The notes under the pieces are model-generated. The model made no database searches and had not been told where the DNA came from. It saw only the letters and a program-made list of their open reading frames with translations. Positions 43,810-58,700 of a stretch of 64,000 nucleotides of DNA are shown piece by piece (the first letter of the stretch is position 1; every line of letters starts with the position of its first letter). The DNA is from Steinernema hermaphroditum (lineage: Eukaryota; Nematoda; Chromadorea; Rhabditida; Steinernematidae): assembly GCA_030435675.1 (NCBI GenBank), contig CM059625.1:10540001-10604000 (forward strand), read 5' to 3'. The translations under genes were made by a program, and so were the position numbers.

Positions 43810-46800
43810 GTAGGGCTTTCGTTCTTCTCGCTCTCACGTCTTCGTCGATGCGTTGAACCGGATACACTGTTCTGGCCACTTCGAGTGTTTAACCAAAAAA
43901 AGAACCAGTGCTGTCAAATGATCCGTTCTTCTAGAGATTGAGAGGTGCTCTTCGTCATCTTCGCCGTGGATAAGCGCTCATATGTAAAGCTTATGATTGC
44001 CCCATTGTGTGCCTGACCTTTTGGAAACAAATCACACTCCGATCGATTCGCAATACTGGTTTGATTCGATGGTTTTAAGCATCTGCGACCATATTGGACC
44101 TATTTTATTTGACCTAGCTCTTATTAGTCTTGAATTGAAAAATCAGAGCAACAATAAGTCATAAATGCGCTTTAAAGAGAGTTTCTCATTGTTTAGTAGA
44201 TAGGTAGTTATTTCGGAAAGGGAAACCGGTGAAAATTGTCGTTGGCGTATGTTCAGTGATCAAAGTTTGTCTTAAGTACAACTTGATAGACCGAAATTGG
44301 TGGTCTGTCATCTCTTGAGCAACCTTTAAAACGCAACCTTCAAACAACCTTTAACAAAGTATCTGATTTACAACACTTCCGTAAGAGTGTCGTCTTTTTT
44401 AATTCCTTTTAATTCTTAAGTAGCTTTTGTATGAAATCTGTGTGTGTAGTTTTGTTCAGTAAAAGTTAGCTTGCTTATGCAAACCACATGTTTAACAACA
44501 CACGCGTGGTAAACCCGGGGAAAGGTGAATGCACTTTCATCAATGGTTGGAGTTAGCATCTTCGACTTGTAACAATTCTAGTTCGGAATAAACTGTTGGC
44601 AGTTAAACCTGTGATATGTGTGTATGGGCGTTCGAACGAATTTCTTTATGAAATCAGAGTGGAAATTTAAGCCTCAGTAAAATTAAAAAATGCCGATATC
44701 TTCGCACATACTGACCAACATTACTATCAGGTACAAAAAAAACGAACACTTCGTTCTTTGTTGTTCCAGTGGTCTCTCAAGTGTTGCGGCGAATACATGC
44801 AAATGAATGCGGAAAACGACAAGCAGACGTTAATTGCCGTCCGTCTGCGTGCTGTGCAGGCGACAGTGCTTGGCTTTCTTCATTTGTCTTCACCGTCTAC
44901 GTCGGAAAACAAACGAGGGGTTTCCGTCGGAAGCGACAGTGTGCTGTTTATTCCCTCAATGGCGACCTTAGTTCTTCACAAACAACGATCGTTCGCAACG
45001 ATCCAGCGAAGCCGCGCTCTTTTTGTGTCCATTTTTTATTTCTACACTTATTGTTCCATCCATCCTCTTTTTATCGTCTTATTGTCGGTGCTACTGCACA
45101 ACAGCGCGAAGTGTTCGAAGTTCCCATCGTAAATTGTCCGTTCATAGCACTCCTTTTCCCTTTGCTCACACATTTTGTACGTGTTTGCATGAATACTCTT
45201 TGCTCGTCTAACGCGATTTGAGATCGACGTTCTCTTGTAAATTAAATAGGCCGGTTAAAGTCTTGGTCATGCACCTTCCGACGCCAACTTTGAGCTGTCG
45301 TCCTCAAAAGCGCGGTCGCTACTGCCAGCACTACTCAGCCAATTTTGCTGACCTGGTAGCGAGCGAGGCTAAGTTGATTTTAGAATAATTTATTCAAGCC
45401 TAACTCTCCTTTGATTGCTCCCACTTAGCATATTTCGAAATCAAAACATCTTTGTCCGAGGCGCTCGCGAGCTGTCCGGCTCATTGTGACTTCATTCATG
45501 ATATTTGCGTATTATCGTTTCCACCGGCTATTTGTAATTTATCGAGCCATTTATTTCTTACGCAAACTTAAAACAGCAGGAAGCCAGGGGAGTTGGGCGC
45601 TTGCTGAAATATCACAAGCTAAAATTTCTGAGTTCCACGATCGAACTCTCCTCATTGTTGATTGGCAACCGACATTTACCTGTCCAATCTTTTTCCCTTT
45701 GGCGTTTGTTTCTTATTTCATCAAGTAACACTTTATTCCAACTTCTTCTCTAAATAGGTTTAAAATGAGGATGTGGGCGAAGACATATTTAAATCTCTAA
45801 AATGTCATGAACAGACGACTGCCGCCTGCCACACATGCGTTATTTATTTGAAAGTACTTAGTAGAAGGTTAATCCTTTCCAACATTTTCCCATTGACTTG
45901 AATAAGCGCCACCTACGTTATGTGCTTTAGCTAACGTGCAGAAGGTCACTAAGAATCGCTGGATGGATAAGTTCATATTCATCCAGTAGGGATCAATGTG
46001 AAGCGGTAGAAAACGTTGGGAACCGACCGATTTCAAACAGCAGTAATGTTGCGACACCGTGCAATAATGTCGAATACGGAGCCACAAATTACTGTAATAC
46101 ACAATGAGACTTCATATAATGAGACAATGAGAACACAATTTGAGTCATCACAATTCTTACAAAGGTCAGTTTCCCGCATCAAATGTATATATTTCAATCT
46201 GGGCATGAAGAAACCCTTAGATGGTCGCTAATTGGCTTCTTTAGCACCTTATTGCAGTGCTTAGGCTACGCTCTTTAGGTTCGTCCCCATTATATCTTGC
46301 AACGATGTTTATTCGTTGTAATTGGGCCACTGGCGATCAGCCATCTTGACCTCTGAGAAGCCGTATACGCATCGTTCTTTTTACACTTAGACAATGACCG
46401 TCGCGCCGTTCGGGTCAACCTAAGAGCTCTCTCCAGCGGAACAGTCTGCACAGGTTGTTAGCACACTCTTGAGGTCATCTCCGGGCGGACGCCGCTACGT
46501 GCCTCTGTTTTTTCGGCATATCATTCGAGCCTACTCACATCCTCGAGCATAATTTGCCTAGCCAACAGGGTTTGTGTTCAACTTCGGCGTCGTGTCCATG
46601 TGCGGAGGTTGCTGATCGAGGCTGCGCGCCTTTGCGTGACAAGTGCTTACATGAGTGGAGTGCACTTAGAATCAGCGTTTCCTCTCTAAACTGCCTTTCA
46701 CACGTCTGTTATTTAGCTTCAGAATGTGCGTAGAAAGTAAATCGATTTACTTTATTTCCGATTTTGTTTGCTTTGATGTCTGTTACCGGCCCAACCGATC

Positions 46801-49700
46801 TCATGGATATCGACGCCATTTGGCGACTGCGGAGCTCTGATCATGGCTTCCAACCTGTGTGCGTGACTGGTTCGCATGTAATAATATCGCAGCCGTTGCG
46901 CGCAATTCTAATGCGTTTTCATCGTTTCCGCATTATTGCTTTGTCAGTTGCATTTGCAACTGCCAGGAAATAGGCTTCCGCCCTCGGAACCGTCCCATCT
47001 CGTTGCCTAAAAGTCATCTCGATTGTGCTCCCGCTAGGGACAATTAAGTGGTCTGATCTTTCCCCTTCTATTCAGGTGTTTTAATAATTGTGTGTTGGCG
47101 TTGCCCGTTTTTCACTTTATATTCGGGTCACCTCTGAATAGACTCCTTCTGGAGACATGTGCCATTACTTTTTATTCTGAATTTTCTTTTCTTGGCTTCA
47201 ACTAGTTTTCGAACCGCTAACTTAGTCAGCAAGACACCCAATCTCTGTATAGATTTCGAGGCTGGAATTTGCTTGAATAACGGAGAACTCAAATCTTAAG
47301 AACAATGTGTCTTAAGAAAAACTCTCTTGTAATATCTTTTGGGCTAATAAGTGACTTGTTCTGATTAGAAAAGCTATAACAAATACCCACTGATAAAAAC
47401 CACATTTTAATCAAATTTGTACCATTGTCACGATTCAAGGCATCATCCGCCAGTCCATTTTCTTATGATTCCCATATTAGTTGTCCGACCAGACAGCATT
47501 TAGTGGCTTTATGGCACAACGATGCCGCAATGTTAAGCAAAAGACTCTAATTTATGTTGGGTCTCTAAATACGGCAGCCATGAGTCGTTCTATGAGAAAT
47601 AAAGACCAGTGACGGGACGTCGGATATAGCCAGGAACAAATGTTCTTTGTCTATCTTTAGAGAATGAAAGTAGCTAGACACACAACGCGGTGTCCCCCGA
47701 AGACTAGGGAAGCGCTGAGAACCATATTTTTGTGACACATTGGAAGTTTTCCTTCCCCATAAATCCATTATAAGAATTTTTGAACAACGGGACTTGGTAT
47801 CTTGCGAAAGCCGTTCCGTGTTTTCTAATTGTCACTAACGTACGTTTTGGTTGTAGAATGCGAGGGATACGAATTTTAAGATAAACATCTGCTTGCGTTT
47901 TTGCATTTCACAAAATACAAAGATCACGTCTCGAAAACCGAACACGCTTGCATACCTCTGAACCGTGTATGCCTAGAGAAGCTTAAAGCGATCATAGGCA
48001 ATTCGTATGTTTCGCTACTATGCTCTATCACCTGCATGTGTATTTATATATTTTGCATCAACCGGTTCCTGAAAAATACCTCAGATACCAAGCGCTAAAC
48101 CAACATTCGATGTGAACTCTGTAAATCAAAACCGGTTCTGTGTTTTGCCATCTGCTTTCTCACATATGGAGTTATGATCTCTGTGTAACACTCTAAGACG
48201 TCTTAAATGCCTTTGAATCGCAGTTGAAGATGATCCGCATGTCTGATCCATCGTAGTAATACAATTAAAGCTAGTTCAATTAAAGTTAAGCTTCAAATTT
48301 CATACAGTAGTATGAGTTCTGACGCCATGGCTAGTTTGCCCCAGTTGTGTTTCACAACTACGTAGTCACTGTAGTTATGAATATAGCTATGAATTCAAGA
48401 AATTCCGCTGACTTAAAAGTATAAACTCGTAAACGATTTCACGATTTCACGATTTTATTTCGCGAATCAAAGGCATTATGCCTTGCGCGACACCGAAAAT
48501 AGACAAACAGAGGATGTCTGGAAGACGGCTTCATCCCTGGCGCGGCGTAGATGTCGAACCGGTGGTTGGCGGAGAGCTTCATGGGGCTTCTGGGAATCGG
48601 CAAATCTTCGGATTCAGGAGCGGAACATCGTTTGCAGCACAGCGCACGCTTCTGTGCTCGAATCTGATGGTCCGTGGTCCGGGAGTTGCGTCTTCGATGG
48701 TGGTGGCGTCCTCAGAGCGTCGGCGACCTTCGGGATGACTTCTCACGTGGCCGGATTCTTGACGTCGGACATCTTGTTGTCAGCGGTGGTGGGACTACGA
48801 CTTCCGGGTGTCCCAAGTCCCTCTGGAAGCCGGAACAGTCACAACTGCCACGGGGTTTGCCATCTGACCGACCAGACACTCAGAGAGCGACCGGAGGGAC
48901 CGACCGCTCGCGACCGCGACACGAGTCATATTCTTAACTCGATAACTCGTAAACTCTGAATGAATTATCCGTCCACTTATATGAGTTTGTATTTTCTCTT
49001 CATGATGTGTTTTGCGTCTTCTTCGAAACCTGAACAACTTGTTTACTGGTAACCGTTCGAAACTACGTCCATATCCATATTTTGCGTGCGAAAGTCTGTT
49101 TACCTGTCAAATTGCAAAAAAAAAAAACAATTGTTCGGTCGCTTCGCAGCTGTGTTGCTCTCAATCCTGTTTGCGGGAGCTCAATGCCTTGCAATTGCAA
49201 AATTTCTGCCCATTTCATGCCGATAGCATCTTTCGACTTTGCACGGTTGCGACGTCGAAGATCAAAGAATTTCCTCGTTGGCCGAATTCATGGTTTCCTT
49301 TTTGACGTTTTGAGTTTTAAGAGCGACCGTGCGTCTAAATAATCAGTAATCTAATCGCCGAAAGCGGCACTCCACAGCGAAATGTTCCGTATCAAGTGCG
49401 TAGGTCGGACAACAGCAACCGATCATCGGGCATTTTCTCCTTTTTGCGCTGACCTTCCGAGATAAACAACGCGTAAACGTGTTAGGAACGCGCGTTGCAT
49501 GTGTTGCGAACTTTGATTGCCCTTCAAGTGCTCGATTACGTAAAAAGGTGAAACGGAAATCGCCGGTACGGAGCTGATGAGATGATCATGATAACGAGAA
49601 CAATAAATGATGCCCACATGCGCACTATTAGAGGCAACCTTTTTGTATCCGTGCTTAGCACTTTTTCGTTTTGTCATAACGACTGATCATGTAAATTCAG
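43810..49700. other. Gene-poor region, about 5.9 kb
   Basis: No gene I can support. Several overlapping frames are open near 44758-45221 and 48478-48959, but none shows a domain or consistent splice sites. The first exon(s) of the Ig/FN3 receptor, including its signal peptide, must lie in or before this region. A short triplication of CGATTTCA is visible at about 48433-48458. Confidence 0.45.
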
Positions 49701-52700
49701 ACGAGCCGCAGTGATGAACACGATCTGGGCCAGACGGGGACAGCCAATCACGCTGCCCTGCAGCCTGCCACAGCCGACGTCGACATATTCACTCGAGTGG
49801 CGGCGAGACAATCAGCTGATTTTCAGCGCGTTCGATGATCACAACGGTCACTCCGCTCCTAAGCACCAAGGTACGAACCAGATCATATTTTATTTAAATT
49901 AAATATAATTATTTAAAACTTATTATTAAAGCAGGAAGAGGAGAAAAGCTATCGGATGATTGAGAAGGAGAGAGTTCAAGGGGGAGAGTGTCAATCGTCG
50001 ATAACGATCGGGGAATAAAGGGCAGAACTACGTACTTACAGAGGAAATGCGAGGACAGATCACTAACACCTGTATTAAGGATCCCTGATACAAATGACAT
50101 ATGACAAAACGACACGTAGTAATTGATTAGACAGCACCACTAAGGGGCAGTGAGATATCGATTGAAAGGGTGATTCTACATATTGTACATCTGGAAAGAT
50201 CTGTCCTGCGGAGTATTGCAATTAGCGATGACTTAACCGTATTTACAACATTAAATGCTGAGAGCCCATGCTAAGAGCAGTAACCTGAGAGCATAAGTTG
50301 AAAGAAACTAGATGGAACTAGGAAGACTAAGAGACTCTTCGCCCGCGAAGTGTATGAATACAAAGAAAGGTTGATTAGATGAGAGGAGAGAGGTGAGATC
50401 GAGTAACGGGAATAGAATGAAGATCTTGGATAAGGCTAGAGTTTCTTCCAGCGGCCATTGATTTGCACGATGTGGACAGGAAAGGAGCTTCCGTAAGCGT
50501 TGGCGGCGACGACGGCGATTTCTTTGTTCGTTTGGGAGATCTTGCGGCTTGTGCCATCGACGGTTCGAACAGACCAAGGTTCAGATGGACCCGGCCTGAA
50601 GTAGACGTGGTAAGAGTCTGCCTTGTCGGAGGTGCTCCAATGCACGACGTTCTCCTTCGAGTGGTTCTCGGCATCGGCTTTTAGATTGCCCACTGCGGTG
50701 GGGCGCTTCCGTTCGCCTTCGATGCGGCACTGCTCGATCTCATCCATGTGATGCAGACAGGGGTACGGCGTGTAGCTTTGCTTGACGTCCGCGTTGTCGC
50801 AGAGGTACATGCAGACCCGTGGCACTCCACGCCGCAAGCAGCACGCTCCGTCATCCACGTGGTAGTTCATCGAACATTGCAGCACCTTGCTGATCTCGAC
50901 ACTGCAGTTCAACGGCATCTGCGGACGTCGTTCCTTATTCTTCCGTGGGATTCTTCTTTCCTGCGGCCCGCCACACATAGGCAAACAGTTCTCTTTAACT
51001 TGAAGGCGCTTGCAGCAGGCTAACGGCGAGTCAGGTGGGTGGGTGTTGGGGACGGGATGGGCATGCAGGACAACGGTGATGTCGGCACTGGCACTTCCAA
51101 AGTCGTTGGTGGCAATGCAGCGGTAGAGACCGGCATCTTCTGGGCTGACTCGCGAGATGTCGATTGTCGCCACGTACTCTCTGGGGCGTCGGTAGCCACT
51201 GCTGTACATGCTGATGTTGTATCGGCTGTTGCTCACTGTTTCCAGCCGCTTGTTCGTCTTCTTCAACCACTGCACTTTTGGCTCTGACCTCGGCGAACCG
51301 CTAGTGGCAGCGACACAAGCGATGATCGCTGTCTTCTCTTTGCGGGACACTCTCACTTCTGACCGATAGGCGGACACTTTCGGCGGCTGACCGGGCGTCT
51401 GGAACATATGGATGTCAGAGCCGAGAGATCGATGCTTGCCGTCAGAAGTTACGGAGTATGCCAGAACTTTGTATCGGGTATCGCTTAGAAGGCCGCCGAC
51501 AGTGACGTGAGTTCCGGTGGTGATCCGTTCGTGCACACGGTGACCGTCCATTTCCTTCATCTTCACGATGTACTGCGAGGCGAGTCTCGGGTTCACAAGC
51601 GGAGGCGACCAGGACACCTTGACGGTTTCGGCATCAGTGATGGTCACTTGGAGTGAGTGCGGCTGTGAAGGAATCGTCTCGTATCCACGAACAAAACAGT
51701 TCAACATTGACGGCAGATTCAGAGCGAGGCAGGTTTGGTACTTCGTCCAGGTGGATTCATTGAAGCGGGAGCGGCCTTCGCAAATTTGGATGCACGAGTT
51801 TTCGTCGCGGTCCTTTGCTTCAGTGAGACAGCAGTGGCTATGATTCCGGCCATCGGTGAGGCACTGCGATATCCTCGGGAGATGGACTTGGCAGTTGTGG
51901 GGCTTCTCAAAGACGCCATAGACGTTGATATCGCTCGGGGGTCTGGACGGGTAGCAGAGGGCATCGACGCACGCTTCGGGAATATTGTGGCGTCGGCAGC
52001 ACTGTGCGACGTTACTGGGGGAACCGGTCGTTAGGACGAGAAAAAAAGGCAGAAAATAAATGCAGGAAGACAGTAAATATGATGAAGGGGGAAAATCGGA
52101 GGACGACGACCTCATTCGAAGACGCGAACGTATTTCCACACGAGGGAATCCGTTCGGCGTGCTCTTTGCTGAGGTTTAATGGTGGGATGTAAGCTTATCC
52201 AAAGCTAAAGCTTGAGGATATCGCCGGCTTAGAAATAAATACATAAAATTAGAAACTGGCGGAAGGTAGGAGACCTTTACACAGGGAAAATAGGTCAGTT
52301 TTGGGCTCGGGCGGCAACATCGCAAATCCTCGGCGGCCAATCGTCCCGCCCCCTTATAACGTATGGTCGAAACAGGTTATTGCAATGTTATCGCCTATCC
52401 AGCTCTTTTTTGCCGAAAACACAATACATGATGCAGAGAATGTGTGTTACTGTGTTAGTAAACAAAACGACGTTTAGGACGTCTGGCCAGAGGGCGCGAC
52501 CTCGCGCTGACCATTCACGCCATCGAGCTCCACGACGAGGCGACCTATCAGTGCTCCGTCTCGCAGTTCGGCAGAAATGCAGTCTCGGCACCCGCTTTCG
52601 GCAATGCAGTCCGGGTTGTTGTTCACGGTAAGTCCACCGACGACGTCAGCACCAAATATGCCTAGCCAGCAGTTCGGGTTTCCCCGTTCGCAGTAAATAA

Positions 52701-55700
52701 AGTGCATGTCGAGTCCGTGTCTTAAGAGTCCTTCTGACAGGGCTCGTTTCGTAGCTGTCAAAGCTTCGTTTTGTTGAGAGCAAACGTCCACTAACCCGTT
52801 AATGGCGAACCAATGCGTCAGCCAAAAATCAAAGGCTACATGAATAATGAAAAGGGCTCTCGAGGCACAGCGGCCATTGTTGTTATTTTCAGTAATTCTA
52901 ACCTTTATTTGCGTTTGTGTTGAGCCCGTGTAAAGTGATTCACCGTTTGCAAATCGCAGAACATTGCCTGTACGGTAATGAAAGTCAAATAGTCGAGATC
53001 GGATCTGGCGAATGATAAAGGCTGTAATGCATTACGAGGAGGAAAAAAAGAAGCGAGAGGCGCAAAAAATGGCTTACGTAAAAAATGCAACTGCTGTCCA
53101 TTTATCATCTCTCCCTTTTTCTTCGCCTCTCGCAGTTTAGCCTTAATCTTTGTCTCGAATGCGGAACAATGGTCGTTCTGACCTTACACTTTCACTTACT
53201 TGAAACTGACAGGTACGGTAGCTGACGTTCGCAGCAAGCACTACGGTAGCCACGCTTTCCAACGAACCGTTGCACAGCGCTTCGCTCCAGTTTCACCACT
53301 TAACCTTAACCCACATGGTCAAGGCTAGCGGGGCTTTGTGCGCGTTCGCAACATTCACGCCGTTCGGTCCTACTCCTGATCGGAAAACGAACACGTTTTT
53401 TCAGATGTTCCCGCGATAAAGCACGGACGCATGTGCAGTTTTTTGCGGACGCTCGGGGTTACTAACCGTGACCTCCACAAAAAAGGCTGCCTATGTGCAT
53501 GAAAATGACATTTTTAAACTTTTTATTACCTGCGGGGTACTTTTTTGCAGCGATATTCCTTAGCAGGCCTCCGTTTTGATCTTTGTTCGAACGTTGCACC
53601 GGATTGTGTGTAGTTAGCTTTACGAAGATGGATGAGCCGCAGTTGTTTTAAAATCCAAGTGGGAGCAAAAGAGAGGAACGTGACGCCGTTTCTGTCCAAG
53701 TTCGTCAGCATTAGCGCACACACCGTTGTAATTTTGTCTACGAAGGTGTTTGTTGTTTTCCGGGAACACTACTCGGTTTGCCCACAGGGTCACTGATCAA
53801 AACGGTGTTCGCATCGAATTAACTCTGCGCAGTGTTTGTGCTTTTGTCGCAGAAGCCACCTGACTTGGAGACTGTTTTCCCGCTCCGTCATGATTGATTC
53901 GCCCAAACAACAACGTCAGCGACGATGTTCTGGCGATCAGATCCGATGTGACCAACCACAGAAGGGGAGCTGACAGATTACGGCCAACGACGTCCGGGTA
54001 TATCTTTTTATCATGAGCTGATGTCCACTATCGGTACAGCAATCTCTGTGAACTCTTTGGCATCGCACTATCGGAAGGAGTTTTCTTCGGGTGACGTGCA
54101 CACTCGGACGTAAGAGCGACGTCCACATTCCTTCAAAGGGTCAAGGGTCTTTATGGGAAAACATTTCAAACAGATGCACTGAAAGTTTCCTATTTCAGTA
54201 GAGCCGACGATCTCGACTCCCCCTCAGCAATCTCTTGAGTACGTGACTCTCGGTTCACCGTTCAAAACCGAATGCGAAGCTTCGGGAGTGCCACCACCCG
54301 ATATATCTTGGACAAAGGTATGCTCGAGGGTTGTTTTTGATCATGCAACTCCTTACAGAACGGTCGAATTGTGAGCCAAAACGCCACTCTGAGTTTCGAT
54401 AAAATCGACTCTGCTGATCAGGTGAGCTGATCATAATATCCGTCGTTTATTTCTCATTAAAGGGCGAATACATCTGCTTGGCGGTCAACAGCGAGGGGAA
54501 AACTGAGTCGTCACTTTCGCTCCACTTTTCCAGTGTGTCCAAATTGGTCTAATAGAGAAATCAGTGTGCTTCATTTAGAATCCGCCGAAATCGACTTCCC
54601 GCTTTCGAACAAAACGAGCATCGAGGGATCGAACGTCCAGTTCTACTGTCATGCCAGTGCGCAGCCATCGACAGTTGTCTACCTTTGGCAGTACGAGGGA
54701 AACCCTGTGAAAACGACAGAAATTGGACTTCGTTCAAAGATACAAGTAAGCATAGAACTGCTACTTATCTGTTGTATTTCTGCACTGAACTGGTCATTTT
54801 TCATTGATTCCTCTTCACTCTTGTCTCTGTGAACATCTCAAGGTCAGGTAGTGTAACTAATGCTAACCATGAAATGCACTTTTTGCTGCGCCGTTTTTCA
54901 TTGACCCCAGGTTTCAGACCTCATTCCATACAGTTCAGTGAAACTGTTGCTTGCGAACCAGACATTACAACTGCACTTTTCGTTTTAGGAGGGGAACTTT
55001 GTCTTGAACCGCATCCGACGTACCGACCAGGGATGGTACACGTGCGAGGCGAGCAACGGCTTCGGTCCCGCATCCTCTTCAATGGCGTATCTGGACGTTC
55101 ACTGTAAGTGTACACTTTTTGTTTCCGTTATTCGTTCCGCGAACCCCTTAAAACGATTACACTATACTTCTGTCGTCATCATAACTACATGTTCGCTACG
55201 ATTCTGGGTCACTGATATCGCAAAAAATGGTCGACGCTGTAACGACAACGGCACTCAACTTTCTAGAGAACCACACACAGTCGGCCATTAATGGGCCACA
55301 CACGATGTCGTTCGGCGCTCATAATTTATGACGGTGATAAATGCACATCACCGATGGGAAGTGCGCCGACTTAACGGAGCACGTAGTTTAACTATGTGAG
55401 AAAAAACGCCCACATCGCCGAAATGAGCGAAATGTTGATTTCTCGTCCCGGAGACCGGAGAGACTGTCGGTGTGGTGATGTTGGCGGCGTTTCGGAAATA
55501 ACTCGGGAATTTCCCGCTCCCTGTTGGGTCACCTGGCAAAGTTGACCCATATTCCGGCTTTTTCTGAAGTGGCGGCTTCCAACTGTGCGGATGGATGGAC
55601 TGTGGAAAAACAGACGAGAAGGTCACCGAGTGTCTGGAACAGATACGTGTTCCGCGCGATTTTCGCTATTCGCGCAGAAGACAACATAATGAATGACTTT

Positions 55701-58700
55701 GTTCGGAAAAGATCGCCTTAGAGGGGCGCAAAGTTGACTTCCCCCAAAACATGTCTGACTCAGAAGGGACCAAACGGCTAACTGTATTGCATTATATTGA
55801 CATGATTCTTAACTAAAACACAATTTTTGCCTTTTGGTGCTGATCTGGATAAGTGACCAATCAGCTGACAATTAGCTTGTTAGCGTTGGTCCTTGATGTA
55901 AATAATAAACAACCATACCTGTAAGTATGGAGTATAACTTCTCGGAAAATTCATAGGCGATAAACAAGCTAATTGTCATGCGTTCTTAACGACGTGTTCC
56001 TGGCGACGATGAAAGTCTCTTTGTGTTCGAGGGGTTGAGACAGTAAAGCATCGTTAAGGAAGTGAGCACAAATTTTTTACTACCTCATTGTGACCGAATA
56101 GCGGAAGTCTAAAACCTTTTTTCTTACCTAACGTGTCAGCTTGTCAGAGGATCGCTACTTCGCAACATCGTCTAATGCAGTTTTTCATCTCTTTTACTCT
56201 TCGTCACAATTCGCAAAACTGTCTGCGTATGAAAGTCATCCATTGAAACTCGAAAGGTCGCCGAGCCGGTTCTTGGCACCGACAAAATCGTTTCCTTTTT
56301 TTGCTGAATGCAGCACACTTCCTTAATTTCAACTGCAGAGTAGAGAAAAACGTCAACTAGTAGTTATTCGATTACTCACGCAAGTTCGTACTTTGCCGCT
56401 GTGCTTCACTTCCGTTACGTGACTCTCATTGTCGACGTAGAAGCACTTTCAGTCACACACAGCTAAAGGGCAACGTATAATAACGTAAAAACCAGTTGTG
56501 TAACAATGTACTCTATAATTAGAAGAGAGCATGGACCCAACGTTAAGCCAGTCTCTAACACAAGTGGACAACTCAAATTTTATTTTGGCTCAATCGCATT
56601 AATCGGACTCAGAGAATCATAGAATTATACTACTTGCAAGAAGAACACGTACTGTTCGTTATTGCGCAACGAAGTCGGACTTCAGCTCCGGAATTTTTGC
56701 AACTCACAACACATTGCAAGCAGCGGATAGAGGGTGCGGTTATGTGAACTTCCAAAAATTCCAAGCGTTCAAACATCGATGACCATGTCCTTTTGTCGAA
56801 GTTGTACATTTGTATCATCCGCTCTCAATTCAAGGCCAGGATGAACGTCAAACTGATGATTCAGGCAGAACGTATTTGTTGTGTAAGACAGCGTGATACG
56901 GGATTGCCGGAAGCTAAAGATAAGTCACATGTAGCGATTATTAACTACGTAAAGGTCATGTGTTCTGTAAAAATAATGACGCACCGTTCGTTGACATTTC
57001 GATCCAACGTTCAAGAAATGCGGAACTACTACAGTCTTGATTAATTTCATTGTCAAGCAAAAGTAATTGTCAGTCGCAACTAGAAACTTTTTGCTCTTAA
57101 TCTGAAAAGCGTGAAGAAAGAGATAAAACTAAAAGAGATCTACAATGCAGTATGCATAAAAGGAACTGAGTGTGCCCTAAAAGAGAGGACTAAGTGATGA
57201 AGACATGGCGTAGCGCATTATCGTACACTGGCGTTTATTTTCAATAAGAAGAGTCTAAAAACAGTAACTGTTAAATTATGCTTCAATAACAGTCTTTTAA
57301 GATCGGCCCGAAGTGAAAGCTTCCAATCGCCAGTTGTACACATTTGCCATCGGAAGCAGCGGCACCATTGACTGCGATGTAAACGCAAATCCACCAGTGA
57401 CTGTCATCAACTGGTCAAAAAATGGACACGTCTTGACACCTAGTCCCGGCACTCAGCTGAAGATAGCGAATGCATCGCTGGAGGACTCGGGTATGTACTC
57501 CTGCCAGGCGTACAACTCCATCGGCAGCAGTCCGTTCTTCGAAATTCACGTTGTTGTCGCAGGTACATTTCACGTTGTGTCTCCGCAACTGATAACCGAT
57601 GGTTCAGCACCCCCTAGTTTTTCCAAGCCCTTTCCGCCTCTTGTGTTCGTCAAACAGGGGAACCCGCTACTTGTCGAATGTCATGGGTTTGGAGACCCAC
57701 CTCCTACGGTGTACTGGGTTCGAAATTACGTAAGAGTTTCCGCAACAAGACTGAAAACCATACGTGTCTTGTAGCATCGCATAAATTCGGCCAACTTGGA
57801 AATTACTCAGGTTTCTCACAATGATCACGGTGAGTACGAGTGCGTGCTTTCGAACTCCGTAGCCACAGTGAAAAGAAAACTTCAGTTATATGTCCAGGTG
57901 AGTTATCGCCCACTGTTCATATCCAAGCCAAGAATTCAGCATACTCGTCCTCAGCCCATAACCGAGCTAAAAGTGGTTTGTGAGGACGAGAGAGACCTCA
58001 GAGTTTCATTCTCTCCCGGCTATGATGGAGGCTTTCATCAACGGTTCAGACTCCACTACCAGGACGGTCCGACTGGCGTTTGGCAATCGACCAAACTCTC
58101 GAACGACACGTTCACTTTCCTCAGGCGTCTGAAACCGTTCACCAAATACGGAATATTTGTTGAGTCCAAAAACGAATTCGGATCTACGAATGGCTCTATT
58201 GCGTATCACAGTGGTACCTTTCACTTGAAAGTCTTTCTTCAATTTGAGTTTCAGTATGCGCAACTCTACCTATACCTTCGAGTATTCGACTAAACTCAAT
58301 GAAGAAGTTAAAGTGGGAGAAGATCAAGGAAGCAAAATCTTATAAAGTGTCCATGAGAATGCCCAATTCGAAGGTTTTTCGGGATTTTGTCGAAGTGACT
58401 GAACCAGAGTACCAACTAGACATGACTATGTTCCGTGGAAAAGGAGAGATAGAATTCCGAGTGCGAAGTCTGATGCCACCATTCGGAGAGTCCGAGAGTT
58501 CGCCCCCTATCGCACTCAGGTCCAATGGTAGCTGCAAAAATACACACATTATCTGAGAGAGTTATCGTTCAGAACAGGGATCTTCGGCACTCCTTCTGTA
58601 CATCGTCGGTGGAGGGCTTGTGTTCCTTCTGGCATTTCTGCTTATTGCATATTACGTCAAAAAGTTCTCTAAAAGTAAAGACGTCGAGAATCAGAACTAC

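Noticed and set aside
44758..45221. Overlapping plus-strand frames of 124 and 150 codons
   Set aside because: Two frames overlap the same bases, neither shows a domain or good splice partners, and composition is not gene-like.
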